A stretch of DNA of 64,000 nucleotides from Bradyrhizobium sp. ORS 285 (GCF_900176205.1 NZ_LT859959.1:1426001-1490000); one strand, 5' to 3'. Positions 52,879 through 62,498 are shown, counted from the first letter of the stretch. The notes: generated from the letters alone by a model not told the origin. Numbers and translations: made by a program.

Positions 52879-53232
52879 CTGCGTCGCGAACTACGGCCGG
52901 AGGCTTTAGGCTAAGCTCCACGCTGTCCACCGGCATGAGAGCCGCTCACGACTCGGGCAAATGCTGCCCAATTTCAAGCCGGGTGAACGCCTTTGTCGCG
53001 CAAGATTTGGCGCGTCGTCACCGCACCGGCCGCCGATGCCCTTGTCGCAAAACCCACCTGTTATCAATTAGTTCGGCTTGGCGTGCCGCACCGAGCGATC
53101 GATTGCGCGCCGCGCTGCAAGGCGTGGCGTAGTTTTCGCATAGCACAACGGACTTTCGGGCTTGGTGGCCGGCGTGGCCAATCGATCGGCCGGGACGGTT
53201 GCCGAAGCCGCGATCAACCGGTGGAGGCCGTC

Positions 53233-53667
53233 ATGAACCAGCATGCTGTGGTGACCAAGTTCTCGCACGTGAAGCCTGAAGACACCGACTACAAGGGCGG
53301 TGGCCTGCGCGACTTCTTCCTCTACCGCGATCTCGGAATTGCCGACGCCACCGGCGGCCAGGTGATCTGCCATCTCGTCAAAGCCAACCCGGATTGTCCG
53401 CCCGTCGACGGCACCGGCTGGCATCGCCACGACTGCGATTTCCAGATCGTGATCATGATGAAGGGCTGGGCCCGCTTCATGTATGAGGACAAGCCGACCC
53501 TGGTGAAGGCGGGCGACGTCGTGCACCAGCGGCCGGGGATCGTTCACTACCTCTACGATTATTCCCCTGACATGGAATATATGGAGATCGTCAGCCCGGC
53601 CGACTTCAAGACGGTCGAGATGCCGCCGGCGACCGACAAGGTGCCGCCGGTCACGCCCTGGACCTGA
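53233..53667 (+). CDS. Cupin domain protein
   Basis: GGAGG 5 nt before the ATG at 53233 gives 144 residues. GTGWHRHDCDFQIVIMMKGWARFMYEDKP is cupin motif 1 (WHxH) and GDVVHQRPGIVHYLYDYSPDMEYMEIVSP is motif 2, with metal ligands preserved. The function is unknown. It is a single gene. Confidence 0.82.
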   Translation: MNQHAVVTKFSHVKPEDTDYKGGGLRDFFLYRDLGIADATGGQVICHLVKANPDCPPVDGTGWHRHDCDFQIVIMMKGWARFMYEDKPTLVKAGDVVHQRPGIVHYLYDYSPDMEYMEIVSPADFKTVEMPPATDKVPPVTPWT

Positions 53668-53996
53668 CGAGCCCGCATCACATCACCCTGGCCGCCGTCA
53701 GTTAACGTTTGGCCTCCGGTCGCGCCCTGTGGTCGGATGCACCGTCTCATCATGTCGTGGGTTATGCAGCGGTGCGCCGACATCTAGGCGTGAACAGCTG
53801 TGGACATGGCGGCCCGTCCGATTCGGACGCGATTCGTTCAGGGCGCGTTCCAGAAATTAAGGCGGCGGCCGAGCGCCGTCGCGTTTTGACACACCACTGG
53901 AGTCGATCGCGGCAGGCGATTCCACATCAAACCGTCTCCCGGGCCTCTTTGCCGATTCATTCCGTGCCGCTACACCGCGCGCATGGGAGATCGATC
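53668..53996. other. Intergenic stretch without recognised content
   Basis: These 329 nt between the cupin and HXXEE genes contain no repeat family member and no ORF with a ribosome site. GGGAGATCGATC at the right end is the ribosome site of the next gene. Confidence 0.5.
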
Positions 53997-54473
53997 ATGA
54001 CATTGACCACACTGGCCTGGCTGGCCCTGGCCGCCTATGGCGCGCACATTCTCGAGGAATACACCTTCGATTGGCGCAATTGGGCGCGGGCGGTGATGAA
54101 GCTGCCGGTCGAGTGGAGCGACTTCTATGTGACCAACGCGCTGGTCGTCGTGCTCGGTGCGGTGCAGGCGGAGCTGGCCGCGACGTGGCCGCTCGCACCG
54201 CTCGCCTATGCCGCGCTGATGATCATCAACGCGGTGTTCTTTCACGTGCTGCCGTTTCTGCGGAGCGGCGGCCGATTCTCGCCCGGACTCGCCACGGCCG
54301 TGATTCTGTTTTTTCCGGTGGCGATCGCGATGTGGTGGCGGGCTTGGAGTGACGGGGCGCTCGACGGCGGGACGGCTGCTGTGGCTGTTCTCGTCGGCGC
54401 CTTGCTGATGGCCTATCCCGTCGTCATGCTCAATTTGCGTTCGAAACCATATTTTCGGCAAGACCGGCCCTGA
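53997..54473 (+). CDS. HXXEE domain membrane protein
   Basis: The 158-residue protein contains AYGAHILEEYTFDW near the N-terminus, the HxxEE motif that names the family, followed by NALVVVLGAVQAELAATW, LMIINAVFFHVLPFLRSG, FSPGLATAVILFFPVAIAMWW and VAVLVGALLMAYPVVML as membrane helices. The conserved His and Glu lie in the membrane and may bind metal. Function is unknown. Confidence 0.82.
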   Translation: MTLTTLAWLALAAYGAHILEEYTFDWRNWARAVMKLPVEWSDFYVTNALVVVLGAVQAELAATWPLAPLAYAALMIINAVFFHVLPFLRSGGRFSPGLATAVILFFPVAIAMWWRAWSDGALDGGTAAVAVLVGALLMAYPVVMLNLRSKPYFRQDRP

Positions 54474-54496
54474 GTCGAACTCAGGGCCCGGTGGGA

Positions 54497-54769
54497 TCAA
54501 TAAGACGAAGCGCGATCGGCAACGAAGCTCGGCTGGGGACGGCGTCCACTGCGCTCGTCATAACGCGAGCGCGGAAAACGCCAGCCGATCACGGTGGCTT
54601 CGAGCGCGCCGCCGGATTCCTTGTTGTGCCATTTGCCATCAATGTAGAAACAGGGGAACGGCAACTGATAGGTGCCGCTGTGATCTTCGCACAGCACCTC
54701 GACGGTCTGTCCGGGCGGCGGCTCACCGCTGCCGTCGAATTGCGCCAGCCGTTTTTCGCGCGTAGCCAT
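54497..54769 (-). CDS. Conserved small hypothetical protein
   Basis: AGGGAG 9 nt before the ATG at 54769 gives 90 residues: MATREKRLAQFDGSGEPPPG, then VEVLCEDHSGTYQLPFPCFYIDGKWHNKESG and TVIGWRFPR. The compact hydrophilic chain with one Cys in LCEDH and one in FPCF could bind a ligand, but I recognise no family. It has its own direction, convergent with the HXXEE gene. Confidence 0.6.
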   Translation of the reverse strand: MATREKRLAQFDGSGEPPPGQTVEVLCEDHSGTYQLPFPCFYIDGKWHNKESGGALEATVIGWRFPRSRYDERSGRRPQPSFVADRASSY

Positions 54770-54832
54770 TCTGTCCATCTCCCTAAAAACGGGCCCCAGC
54801 CCGGAACATCAATGCGCGAATGAGGTCTCAGT

Positions 54833-55264
54833 ATGGTATCGATCAGAAAACACCGTCAGTTCCATGCAAAATCATGTGTTTGGCAAGTCAATGAGAAAAT
54901 TGTGATGCGAATTGTCGCGGTCGCGAGCGTGCTCGCAATATCGTTGTGCTCTGTCGTGCATGCGCAAGACATCCCTGGTCTCGAGATCTGCACGGCAGAA
55001 AAGGCCATGGATCGCCGGACGTCATGTCTGCAGAGCAACATTGATTTTCTGCAGAAGACGATCAGCAAGCAGTCGCTCGATCAGCAGCAGAAGCTCGACG
55101 CAGCGAATCGTCAGATCCAGGCTTTGAGGGCAGCGCTGATTGCGCAGCAGGGCGTCATCGACGAGCTCAAGGCGTCACAGGCGAAGCTCGCCGACGAGCT
55201 GAAGAAGAAAGCCGATGCGCCGGCCAGCAAGGACGCCGCGCCGGCCAAGCCGGGCGGCAAATAG
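54833..55264 (+). CDS. Exported coiled-coil protein
   Basis: GAGG 7 nt before the ATG at 54833 supports a 143-residue product. An ATG at 54905 gives a more standard signal peptide (MRIVAVASVLAISLCSVVHA), so the true start is uncertain. The mature part has two Cys (EICTAEKAMDRRTSC), then a long heptad-like helix (DFLQKTISKQSLDQQQKLDAANRQIQALRAALIAQQGVIDELKASQAKL) and a KKADAPASKDAAPAKPGGK tail. It is probably a periplasmic structural or adaptor protein. Confidence 0.7.
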   Translation: MVSIRKHRQFHAKSCVWQVNEKIVMRIVAVASVLAISLCSVVHAQDIPGLEICTAEKAMDRRTSCLQSNIDFLQKTISKQSLDQQQKLDAANRQIQALRAALIAQQGVIDELKASQAKLADELKKKADAPASKDAAPAKPGGK

Positions 55265-55467
55265 TCCCGCTCGCAGCGCAAGAACGATCAGGTGATCCGC
55301 TGAGCCGCGCCCACTTGCGCCGACGCGCTGCAAGCATCTGTCGCAGCAGGGCTGCTCTGCGGTCGCGCACCGAGCCGCTTGCTTGGCAAGCGGGGCGGGC
55401 TTTGCGATAACAGCCCGCATAACAACAATGCGCCGCATCGCGGCGTGACAAGCGGGAGGTTCGTCCG

Positions 55468-56394
55468 ATGTCCAACATGCGCGTGCTCGCCACCGATCTG
55501 GAATTCCCGGAAGGGCCGGTCGTGATGCCCGACGGCTCAGTGGTGCTGGTCGAGATCCGCGGTCGGCGCCTGACGCGGGTCCATCCCGACGGCCGCAAGG
55601 AGATCGTGGCGCAGATCCCGGGCGGGCCGAACGGTGCCGCGCTCGGGCCCGACGGCAAGATCTACATCTGCAACAATGGCGGCTTCTCCTGGATTCCGAC
55701 CGGCAAGATGATCATGCCCGGCCCGCAGCCGGAGGATTATCAGGGCGGCTCGATCCAGCGGGTCGATCTGCAGAGCGGCAAGGTCGAGACCGTCGTCAGC
55801 CGTTGCGGCGAGCACGAGCTGCGCGGGCCGAACGACCTCGTGTTCGATCGCCATGGCGGCCTGTGGTTCTCCGACCTCGGCAAGCGCCGCGCCCGCGACA
55901 TGGATGTCGGCGCGTTCTATTATCTCAAGCCCGGCATGAGCGACATCGTCGAGGCCGTGCATGGCATCCTGCCGGCCAACGGCATCGGCCTGTCGCCGGA
56001 CGAGAAGACCGTCTACATCGCGGAGACGCCGACCGCGCGGCTATGGGCCTATGACGTGCCGGAGCCGGGCACGGTCAAGCCGCGCGACGTGATCTATCGC
56101 GGCGAACGCGGCCGGCCGATCTGCGGCCTCGGCGGCTACCAGATGTTCGATTCGCTCGCGGTCGAGGCCAACGGCAATGTCTGCGTCGCGACGCTCGTCT
56201 CCGGCTGCATCAGCGTCATCGCTCCGGATGGCTCCTTGGTCGAGCAGATCCCGACCGGCGACCGCGTCACCACCAACATCGCCTTCGGCGGCCCGGAATT
56301 GAAGACGGCGTACATCACGCTGTCCGGCAAGGGCGAACTGGTGGCGATGGACTGGCCGCGGCCGGGGCTGCCGCTGAATTTTCTGAACAAGTGA
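55468..56394 (+). CDS. SMP-30/gluconolactonase family protein
   Basis: The 308-residue six-bladed beta-propeller has FPEGPVVMPDGSVVLVEI (metal-binding Glu), NGAALGPDGKIYICNNGG, GPNDLVFDRHGGLWFSDLG (Asn and Asp ligands) and NGIGLSPDEKTVYIAE. The family hydrolyses lactones with a divalent metal. No signal peptide is seen, so it is cytoplasmic. CGGGAGG precedes the ATG. Substrate is unknown; sugar lactones are likely. Confidence 0.88.
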   Translation: MSNMRVLATDLEFPEGPVVMPDGSVVLVEIRGRRLTRVHPDGRKEIVAQIPGGPNGAALGPDGKIYICNNGGFSWIPTGKMIMPGPQPEDYQGGSIQRVDLQSGKVETVVSRCGEHELRGPNDLVFDRHGGLWFSDLGKRRARDMDVGAFYYLKPGMSDIVEAVHGILPANGIGLSPDEKTVYIAETPTARLWAYDVPEPGTVKPRDVIYRGERGRPICGLGGYQMFDSLAVEANGNVCVATLVSGCISVIAPDGSLVEQIPTGDRVTTNIAFGGPELKTAYITLSGKGELVAMDWPRPGLPLNFLNK

Positions 56395-56462
56395 GTGCGG
56401 CTGGGCATCGTCATCAGGGCACGCCGGTGATAACCAGCTCGCTGAAATGCCCTCGAAACTGC

Positions 56463-56566
56463 TCCTCATGGTGAGGAGCGCCGCAGGCGCGTCTCGAACC
56501 ATGAGGCCCCAGCACGGCCTCATCCTTCGAGACGCAGCGCTTGGGCGCTGCTCCTCAGGATGAGGG
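56463..56566. repeat. Palindromic intergenic repeat, family C
   Basis: The left unit is TCCTCATGGTGAGGAGCGCC to GTCTCGAACCATGAGG; the right unit is CCTCATCCTTCGAGACGCAG to CTCCTCAGGATGAGG. It ends 13 nt before the GNAT gene, so that gene's AAGGAG ribosome site lies right at the repeat edge. Confidence 0.85.
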
Positions 56567-56579
56567 GAAGGAGCCTCTG

Positions 56580-57173
56580 ATGCCCTTTCTCGAACCGGTC
56601 ACCCTTCGCGGCACGCACGCCAGCCTCGTGCCGCTCTCGCCCGACCACCTCGACGCGCTGGTGGAGGCCGTCAGCGACGGCGAATTGTGGACTCTCTGGT
56701 ACACCGCAGTTCCGAAACCCGAGACCATGGCCAAGGAGATCGAGCGCCGGCTCGGCCTGTTTGCCACAGGCCACATGCTGCCGTTCACGGTGCTCGATGC
56801 CGACGGCAAGGTGGCCGGCATGACCACCTACATGAACGTCGATGCCGCCAACCGTCGCGTCGAGATCGGCTCGACCTGGTATGCGAAGCGGGTGCAGCGC
56901 AGTGCGCTCAACACGCAGTGCAAGCGGCTGCTGCTGGCGCAGGCGTTCGAGGCGATGGACTGCATCGCGGTCGAGTTCCGCACGCATTTCTTCAACCACC
57001 AGAGCCGCCGCGCCATCGAGCGGCTCGGCGCCAAGCAGGACGGCATCCTGCGCAGCCACCAGATCGCGCCGAACGGCACCCTGCGGGATACCGTCGTCTA
57101 CAGCATCACCGCGGCGGAATGGCCGACGGTCAAGGCGCATCTCGATTATCAACTGCATGACAAGGCGCGCTGA
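56580..57173 (+). CDS. GNAT family N-acetyltransferase (RimJ/RimL-like)
   Basis: The ATG at 56580 follows AAGGAG and gives 197 residues: EPVTLRGTHASLVPLSPDHLDALVEAV at the N-terminus, GMTTYMNVDAANRRVEIGSTWYAKRVQRSALNTQCKRLLL as the acetyl-CoA region, and VEFRTHFFNHQSRRAIERLGAKQDGILR as the closing motif. Members acetylate protein N-termini or small amines. It lies 63 nt before the GMC oxidoreductase and may be co-transcribed. Confidence 0.88.
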   Translation: MPFLEPVTLRGTHASLVPLSPDHLDALVEAVSDGELWTLWYTAVPKPETMAKEIERRLGLFATGHMLPFTVLDADGKVAGMTTYMNVDAANRRVEIGSTWYAKRVQRSALNTQCKRLLLAQAFEAMDCIAVEFRTHFFNHQSRRAIERLGAKQDGILRSHQIAPNGTLRDTVVYSITAAEWPTVKAHLDYQLHDKAR

Positions 57174-57236
57174 TCGCGCTAAGGCCGCCGTGCCGCCTGG
57201 GGCGGCAGGCATGACGAGACCGGGACGACAGACGAG

Positions 57237-58871
57237 ATGGATATTTTCGACTATGTGATCGTGGGCGCCGGCTCGGCCGGCTGCGTGATCGCCAACCGCC
57301 TCAGCGAGGACCCGTCGGTGACTGTGTGCGTCCTCGAGGCGGGGCCCCGCGACTGGCACCCCTACATCCATCTGCCGGCCGGCTTCATCAAGACCTTCTA
57401 CATGAAGAGCATCAATTGGGGCTACCAGCAGGAGCCTGGCCCCTACACCAACGGCCGCAGCATCTATGCGCCGCGCGGCAAGACGCTCGGCGGCTCCTCG
57501 TCGATCAACGGCCATGTCTATAATCGTGGCCAGAGCCAGGATTTCGACACCTGGGCGCAGATGGGCAATCGCGGCTGGAGCTATTCCGACGTGCTGCCGC
57601 ACTTCCGGCGCATGGAGAGGCGCATCGGCGCCGGCGACGAGCAATATCGCGGCCGCGACGGCAATCTCCATGTCACCACCATGGAGTGGAAGGACACGCT
57701 GTGCGAGGCCTTCATGGACGGCGCGGTCTCGCTCGGCATTCCGCGTAATCCCGACTACAACGGCGCCATCCAGGAGGGCGTGTCCTATGTCCAGCGCACC
57801 ATCCAGAACGGCCGCCGCGTCTCCTCGGCGACAGCGTTCCTGAAGCCCGCCAGCAAGCGTCCGAACGTCGAGATCCGCACCAACGCCCACGCCACCAGCA
57901 TCATGCTGGAAGGCAAGCGCGCGGTGGGCGTGCGCTACAGCCGTGGCGGGCGCGGCGGCGTGCCGGTCGAGGTGCGCGCGCGCAAGGAGGTGATCCTGTC
58001 CGGCGGCACCTACAACTCGCCGCAACTGCTGCAGCTCTCCGGCATCGGCGCGCCCGAGCTGTTGCAGGAGCACGGCATCGAGGTGCGTCACGCGCTCCGC
58101 AGCGTCGGCGAGGGCCTGCAGGATCACTACGCGCCGCGCACGGTGGCGCGCGTCAAGAACATCAAGACCATCAACGAGCTCGCGCGCGGCCTCAACCTCT
58201 GGGGCGAGGCGCTGAAATGGGCGATGACGCGCAAGGGCATCCTGTCGCTGTCGCCGACCATGGTCTATTGCTTCTGGCATTCCGGCGAGACCGCCGAGAG
58301 CTCCGACCTGCAGCTCACCTTCACGCCCGCGAGCTACAAGGAGGGCGTACAGGGCCAGCTCGAGGACGAGCCCGGCATGACGGTCGCCTCGTGGCAGCAG
58401 CGTCCGGAGAGCCGCGGTTATGTCCGCATCCGCTCCGCCGATCCGTTCGCCCAGCCGATCATCCAGACCAACTATCTCACCGCCGAGCTCGACCGCCGCG
58501 TCATCGTCGCCGGCATGAAGCTGGCTCGCCGGCTGCTGGCGTCAGCACCGCTCGCACCGTACTACGCGTATGAGGATTTCCCGGGCCCGAAGGTGAATAG
58601 CGACGACGAATTCCTCGCCGCCGCCATCCAGCGCGCCACGACGACGTTCCATCCCGGCTGCACCTGCCGCATGGGCCCGGCCGACTCCACCTGGGCCACC
58701 GTCGACGACCAGCTCCGCGTCCACGGCCTGCAAGGCCTCCGCGTCGCCGACGCCTCGATCATGCCGCGCATGATCTCGGCGAACCTGAATGCGGCGACGC
58801 TGATGATCGGCGACAAGGCCGCGGATTTGATCCTCGGCAAGGCCGCGACGACGGAGAGGCTGTCGGCGTAG
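57237..58871 (+). CDS. GMC family FAD-dependent oxidoreductase (choline/alcohol dehydrogenase-like)
   Basis: The 544-residue protein opens with DYVIVGAGSAGCVIANRLSED, the FAD-binding Rossmann motif. GRSIYAPRGKTLGGSSSINGHVYNRG and LSGGTYNSPQLLQLSGIG are the two GMC signatures, and TTFHPGCTCRMGP holds the catalytic His. VADASIMPRMISANLNAATLMIGDKAADLI closes the fold. It oxidises an alcohol, probably donating electrons to the membrane chain. It has no signal peptide. Substrate is undefined. Confidence 0.92.
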   Translation: MDIFDYVIVGAGSAGCVIANRLSEDPSVTVCVLEAGPRDWHPYIHLPAGFIKTFYMKSINWGYQQEPGPYTNGRSIYAPRGKTLGGSSSINGHVYNRGQSQDFDTWAQMGNRGWSYSDVLPHFRRMERRIGAGDEQYRGRDGNLHVTTMEWKDTLCEAFMDGAVSLGIPRNPDYNGAIQEGVSYVQRTIQNGRRVSSATAFLKPASKRPNVEIRTNAHATSIMLEGKRAVGVRYSRGGRGGVPVEVRARKEVILSGGTYNSPQLLQLSGIGAPELLQEHGIEVRHALRSVGEGLQDHYAPRTVARVKNIKTINELARGLNLWGEALKWAMTRKGILSLSPTMVYCFWHSGETAESSDLQLTFTPASYKEGVQGQLEDEPGMTVASWQQRPESRGYVRIRSADPFAQPIIQTNYLTAELDRRVIVAGMKLARRLLASAPLAPYYAYEDFPGPKVNSDDEFLAAAIQRATTTFHPGCTCRMGPADSTWATVDDQLRVHGLQGLRVADASIMPRMISANLNAATLMIGDKAADLILGKAATTERLSA

Positions 58872-58955
58872 GGGGACGCACTCAGCCGTGCAGCGTTTCT
58901 GTCTCGCGCGTTCCTGCCAGTTGAATTCGAGCTGTCGCGAAGCAGGCGGTGCGCT

Positions 58956-59140
58956 CCCTCTCCCCGTTCTTCACGGGGAGAGGGCTGGGGTGAGGGGCAG
59001 CCTCACGGGCGGTGCTGCTACTGCCCACGTGAATCGTCATGCGCGTCCGAGAGACCGATGCTCGGGTCGCTTATGTGCCATGCCCCTCACCCGGATTGCT
59101 GCGCAATCCGACCTCTCCCCGCAAAAGGCGGGGAGAGGTT
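58956..59140. repeat. Palindromic intergenic repeat, family B
   Basis: The left arm is CCCTCTCCCCGTTCTTCACG plus GGGAGAGGGC; the right arm is GACCTCTCCCC...GGGGAGAGG with CCCCTCACCC / GGGGTGAGGGG half-sites. It lies between the convergent GMC and lptD genes and fills most of the 323-nt gap. Confidence 0.8.
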
Positions 59141-59194
59141 ATATCTTCCGCGGCGATAGAGGTTGCGCTGCCACGTGGAGATCGCGACAAATAA

Positions 59195-61696
59195 CTAATT
59201 CACCGGCACCGGCAGCGACACATTGCCGATGGTTCGCAGGCCGAGTGTCAGCATCACGGTCTGGTTCACCTGCGGCGTGCTGCCGGCCACGGCGGTGTTC
59301 AGCGAGGTGACGTAGCTTGCGGCGAGGGTGAAGCAGTCGTCGACATAGCCGGCGCCGACGATGTACTGGTTCATCTTGTTGGCGACGAGGTCCCAGCGCG
59401 CGCCGCCGGACACCACCCAGTTCTGCGCCAGCTTGACCGAGCCGTTGCCGAGCAGGCCCTCGCGCCGGTTGAGGGCGCCGACCGCCGGCTGGGCTGCGTA
59501 GTTGCCGTAGGTCAAAGCGAGCGACCAGCGGTCGAAATTGGCTTTCCCTTCGGCCTCGAAGCGCTGGACGTTGAGACTCTGCTGGTCGAGCCGGCTGCGC
59601 ATGCTGAAGGCGTAGGTGCGGTTCGGCGAATAATCGACCCGCGTCACGTAGTCCGACACGGTCTTGTCCAGGCCGGAGCCGATGCCGGAGTTGGTCATGT
59701 CCCGCACGTCGTAGGAGTTCAGTCCGAACAACTGCGTGGACTGGCCGAACAGCACATTGACCGTGCCGCCGCGGTCGAACTGCGTGGTGGCCTGCGCGCC
59801 CACATTGGCGCGGCCGCCGCCCTCGGTGCGGCTGCCACCGGAGAACTTGTCGACACTGAACAGGTTGCTCGCGTCGAACACCAGGCTCTGGGCGTCCTCG
59901 TTCGGCAGCCGGCCGGCAGAGGTCTCGTTCGGCCGGATAATGATTTGCGCGATCGGCTCGATCATGGTGGTGCCCCACGGCTGAACGTTGATGAGCGGAT
60001 AGCGGTACTCCAGGCCGACGGTCGGCATCAGCCGCAGCGCCTGGGTGTCGCCGGTCGGCAGGAAGTTGCCGACGCCTTGTGTGTTGGCGACGCCGGGCTG
60101 TGCCGTCACGTTGGCATTGATCGCGTCGGCGCGCAGGATCGCGAATGGCGTCCAGATCTGGCCATAGGGATCGGTGAGCGACTTGCGCCACTGCGCCTGC
60201 GCGGACAGCCTGGTATAGGTGCCAGGCATGGCGCGCAGCAGGCACTGCGCCGGCAGCCGCGCCAGCGGATCAGCCGACGTCGTCGTGCACAGGCCGTTGG
60301 TGTTGGCCGTCGTCGTGATCGGGTCGAACGCCGCCTGTTCGCGGCTCAGATTGACGAAGTTGGCCTTGGTGCTGAACTCGCCGCCGAACACCGGAGTGTT
60401 GAGGACGTTCGAATAATCCAGCACCGGATAGACGATCGGCACCGTCTGCTGGTTGCCCGAGAAGCTCAGATAGTGCATCGCCCTGATATCGAAGAAGCTG
60501 CGGCTGCCGACACCGGTCAGGTATAGCTGCGAGATCGCCTCCGTCGGCAGGCTCATGAACGCGTTGAACGGATCGCGGTACTGCGCGAGCCGGTAGTCCG
60601 ACGGGAGCATGTAGTCCGACAGCAGCATGCCGTCCCAGCCGGACACCCATTTGTCTGACAGTGCGAACTGGCCCTTGGTGTCGATGCCGCCGCGGAATGG
60701 GCGGTCGCCCGGCTGGCCGGCGAACGCGTTGCGGTTCAGCTGGTCGATGCCGTACAGCCGCACCTGATAGCTGCCATTGCTAAGCCGCTGGCGGAATTCG
60801 GTCTGCACCAGCACGCCCTGTTTGGAGGTGATGCGCGGCGTGAACGTCGCGTCAAAATCCCCGGCGATCGCCCAGTAGTAGGGCAGGTCGACGCCGATGC
60901 CGTAACCGTTCGCCTGCGAGAAGCCCGGCATCAGGAAGCCGCTCTTGCGCTTCACTGTCGGATCCGGCGTCGAGAAGTAGGGCACGTAGGCCAGGGGAAC
61001 GCCGAAGAATTCGAGCTGCGCGTTCTCGAAATACAGCATCTTCTCGGTCTGGTCGTGGATGATGCGCGCGCCCTTGACCTGCCACAGCGGCGGCTTCTTC
61101 GGATTGTCCCTGCACGCGGCGCAGGCGGTGTAGACGCCGTTCTCGAACACGGTGGTCTTGCCGCCTGAGCGGTCGGCGCGCGTCGCTGCCATCCGCGTCT
61201 GGTCCTCGGTCTCGACGCGCAGCGAATCGACGAAGCCGTCGCGATAGTCGTCGGAGAGATCCAGGCTGTTGGCGTAGGTGATCTTGCCGTCGGCATCGGT
61301 CATGCGGATGTGGCCTTCCGCATGCAGCCGCTTGGTCGTCTGATCGTAGATCACCCGGTCGGCTTCGACCGAAGAGCCGTTGTAGAACAGCTGCACATTG
61401 CCGACCGCCGACACGCGCGCATTTTTGGTGTCGTATTCGACCGTGGTCGCCTGCACCAGCATCTGGTTGTCGTCGGGAATGCGCGGGCGCGGCGCCTTCG
61501 GTGCAGCGGCATTGTAGGTGAAGCCCTGTGCGGCGACGGGATGCGGCGCCAGGACACCCCAGGACGTGGCGACGCCCAGAGCAAGGGCGGCGCGGATGAT
61601 CGCGCGCCTCACGCGGAGCGCACCAGCTGCCGTCCGGAAGCCAGCAAACGAGTTGACTTCAATTTGGCCGGCCCTCCCGATCGGTCGCTTCGACAT
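59195..61696 (-). CDS. lptD: LPS-assembly protein LptD
   Basis: The protein has about 833 residues from the ATG at 61696; an upstream TTG extension is unlikely. A signal peptide region (RAIIRAALALGVATSWGV...PVAAQ) is followed by the LptA-like jellyroll (VEYDTKNARVSAVGNVQLFYNGSSVEADRVIYD). YTACAACRDNPKKPPLWQVKG has the paired Cys, and LAYVPYFSTPDPTVKRKSGFLMPGF starts the outer-membrane barrel, which ends LPVPVN. It inserts LPS into the outer leaflet with LptE. Its usual neighbours in this group (lptF/lptG, surA, pdxA, rsmA) are absent here, so it may be a relocated or second copy. Confidence 0.92.
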   Translation of the reverse strand: MSKRPIGRAGQIEVNSFAGFRTAAGALRVRRAIIRAALALGVATSWGVLAPHPVAAQGFTYNAAAPKAPRPRIPDDNQMLVQATTVEYDTKNARVSAVGNVQLFYNGSSVEADRVIYDQTTKRLHAEGHIRMTDADGKITYANSLDLSDDYRDGFVDSLRVETEDQTRMAATRADRSGGKTTVFENGVYTACAACRDNPKKPPLWQVKGARIIHDQTEKMLYFENAQLEFFGVPLAYVPYFSTPDPTVKRKSGFLMPGFSQANGYGIGVDLPYYWAIAGDFDATFTPRITSKQGVLVQTEFRQRLSNGSYQVRLYGIDQLNRNAFAGQPGDRPFRGGIDTKGQFALSDKWVSGWDGMLLSDYMLPSDYRLAQYRDPFNAFMSLPTEAISQLYLTGVGSRSFFDIRAMHYLSFSGNQQTVPIVYPVLDYSNVLNTPVFGGEFSTKANFVNLSREQAAFDPITTTANTNGLCTTTSADPLARLPAQCLLRAMPGTYTRLSAQAQWRKSLTDPYGQIWTPFAILRADAINANVTAQPGVANTQGVGNFLPTGDTQALRLMPTVGLEYRYPLINVQPWGTTMIEPIAQIIIRPNETSAGRLPNEDAQSLVFDASNLFSVDKFSGGSRTEGGGRANVGAQATTQFDRGGTVNVLFGQSTQLFGLNSYDVRDMTNSGIGSGLDKTVSDYVTRVDYSPNRTYAFSMRSRLDQQSLNVQRFEAEGKANFDRWSLALTYGNYAAQPAVGALNRREGLLGNGSVKLAQNWVVSGGARWDLVANKMNQYIVGAGYVDDCFTLAASYVTSLNTAVAGSTPQVNQTVMLTLGLRTIGNVSLPVPVN

Positions 61697-61805
61697 GGAT
61701 TCACGCAAACTCGGGATGAACAGCAGATGAGCGCAGCATGCCGAATCGTCGTTGGCTTTTCCGGCGTGCCTGTGCAATCTGCGCTGGCTGACTGACGCGA
61801 TTGAA

Positions 61806-61822
61806 TTATCGTTTTACGATAA
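61806..61822. promoter_or_regulatory. Palindrome upstream of the DUF2975/XRE pair
   Basis: TTATCGTTTTACGATAA is a perfect 6-bp inverted repeat with a 5-nt centre in the 192-nt divergent region between lptD and the DUF2975 gene, 66 nt before the latter's ATG. A site this symmetrical suits the small XRE protein encoded downstream, implying autoregulation. Confidence 0.55.
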
Positions 61823-61888
61823 AAATGTAAAGCAGCCCGTGGCCTCCTGACGGCCGTTCAGCGCGGGCCTGTGACCCGGGAGTCCACG

Positions 61889-62482
61889 ATGAGCGTGATG
61901 ACGGCAGCCGCGGAGTTCGACGACGTGCCTGCGGGGCAGACGGCGCTGCGCCGGCGGATCGCGTGGGTTTGCTGGGCGATCAGGCTGGCCGCGGTGCTGT
62001 GGGTCGCCTGGCTCGTGGTCGAGATGGCCTGGAGTTGGTCGGATACCGACAACGCCAAATTTGCCGAGGGCCTCGGGCGCGCCATGGGCGCCGATCTCAC
62101 GGGTCTGTCACAGACCCAGATCGACTGGATGTTCGTGATGAACAGTAGCGTGCTGGTTTGCGACGCCGTCGTCGCTTACTGCATCTGGCGCCTGTTCGGC
62201 ACTTATTTGCAGGGGCGGATCTTCACCGTCGACGCCGCGGTCTGGATGCATCGCGTCGGCATGGCTGGCCTGCTCGCCATGGCGTCGGGTGTCGTCTTCC
62301 GCAGGCTGGCGCTGTTGATTCTCACCAGCCATGCCCAGGTCTCGGCCACCACGTTGTGGAGCTTTCAAGCCGTGCTGCCGAGCGACCTGCTCTGGATCAT
62401 CTTCTGCCTGTTCGTCATTGCCGTCGCCCAAATCTTCAAGGCCGCGGCCGAGCTGGCCGACGACCACGCCAAGATCATCTGA
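61889..62482 (+). CDS. DUF2975 membrane protein
   Basis: GGGAG 6 nt before the ATG at 61889 gives 197 residues. Four membrane helices are visible (IAWVCWAIRLAAVLWVAWLVVEMAW, WMFVMNSSVLVCDAVVAYCIW, WMHRVGMAGLLAMASGVVF and LLWIIFCLFVIAVAQIF), and the conserved RLFGTYLQGRIFT and AAAELADDH segments fit DUF2975. Such proteins almost always precede a YozG-type XRE regulator, as here. Function is unknown; a membrane sensor paired with the regulator is plausible. Confidence 0.83.
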   Translation: MSVMTAAAEFDDVPAGQTALRRRIAWVCWAIRLAAVLWVAWLVVEMAWSWSDTDNAKFAEGLGRAMGADLTGLSQTQIDWMFVMNSSVLVCDAVVAYCIWRLFGTYLQGRIFTVDAAVWMHRVGMAGLLAMASGVVFRRLALLILTSHAQVSATTLWSFQAVLPSDLLWIIFCLFVIAVAQIFKAAAELADDHAKII

Positions 62483-62498
62483 ACGAGATCGTTGACCC

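Noticed and set aside
56520..58280. 586-codon minus-strand frame opposite the GNAT and GMC genes
   Set aside because: Covers two real genes and a repeat; no domain pattern.
59139..60245. 368-codon minus-strand frame within lptD
   Set aside because: Alternate frame of the lptD barrel region, low complexity, ending in a repeat.
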